Shown piece by piece: positions 13,777 through 13,824 of a DNA stretch of 13,824 nt. The stretch covers positions 2,585-16,408 of the forward strand of contig DBJV01000106.1 of the NCBI GenBank assembly GCA_002297185.1, in the 5' to 3' direction. Under the pieces are notes generated by a model, which searched no databases, had not been told where the DNA came from, and saw nothing but the letters and a program-made list of their open reading frames with translations. How positions within the stretch are numbered: the stretch's first letter is position 1; every line of letters starts with the position of its first letter. Position numbers and translations under genes: made by a program. The DNA comes from Christensenella sp. UBA767 (GTDB lineage Bacteria; Bacillota; Clostridia; Christensenellales; CAG-917).

Positions 13777-13824
13777 AAATATAATCTCCTTAGATCTTAT
13801 TACGCAAACACGCTAAGAAGGGGA

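Noticed and set aside
1..13824. CRISPR array or tRNA genes
   Set aside because: No regularly spaced repeats and no cloverleaf-like sequence apart from the tRNA-like part of ssrA were seen.

Overview
The window looks like a chromosomal segment of a low-to-moderate-GC Gram-positive anaerobe, probably an uncultured member of Clostridia (Bacillota). The grounds are strong Shine-Dalgarno sequences, TTGACA/TATAAT-type promoters, a lipoprotein-anchored binding protein, an ssrA tag ending in ALAA, and a DUF4368-type serine recombinase with a TnpW-like partner. The genus cannot be named from the sequence alone.

Left part (1-6779): a TetR-family regulator on the minus strand faces away from a five-gene peptide/nickel-type ABC importer operon: two ATPases, a family-5 solute-binding lipoprotein and two permeases. 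The 176-bp divergent control region carries promoters for both directions and two perfect inverted repeats that are good operator candidates. The plus-strand promoter appears to start transcription at or next to the first ATG, which suggests a leaderless mRNA. A strong hairpin sits between the binding-protein and first permease genes. A TPR-repeat protein follows the operon.

Middle (6785-7260): a complete tmRNA gene (ssrA, 364 nt, encoded tag AKNNQKSSNMEFALAA) with promoter and intrinsic terminator.

ssrA-adjacent AT-rich cassette (about 7300-9193): three small genes on the plus strand. They are a free-standing winged-helix protein resembling the N-terminal HTH of WYL regulators, a protein made of two tandem copies of an unrecognised domain of about 62 residues, and a PD-(D/E)xK nuclease-like protein with a C-terminal segment that resembles an integrase core-binding (SAM-like) domain. 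It is visibly more AT-rich than the flanks and lies directly downstream of ssrA, a common integration site. It ends at a strong bidirectional terminator. This is the best candidate in the window for an undescribed, defence-like accessory module.

Right part (9204-13824): an unrecognised 185-aa minus-strand protein preceded by a translationally coupled 18-codon ORF with a CxxC motif; an M3-family oligoendopeptidase on the plus strand with its own promoter and terminator; and then, on the minus strand, a TnpX-like large serine recombinase preceded by an ATGA-overlapping TnpW-like small gene whose expected ATG start reads ACG. This last pair is one end of a mobile element that continues past the right edge.

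In functional terms, peptide import (ABC operon) and intracellular peptide cleavage (M3 peptidase) are both present but separately transcribed. ssrA and the recombinase mark two places where foreign DNA has probably entered.
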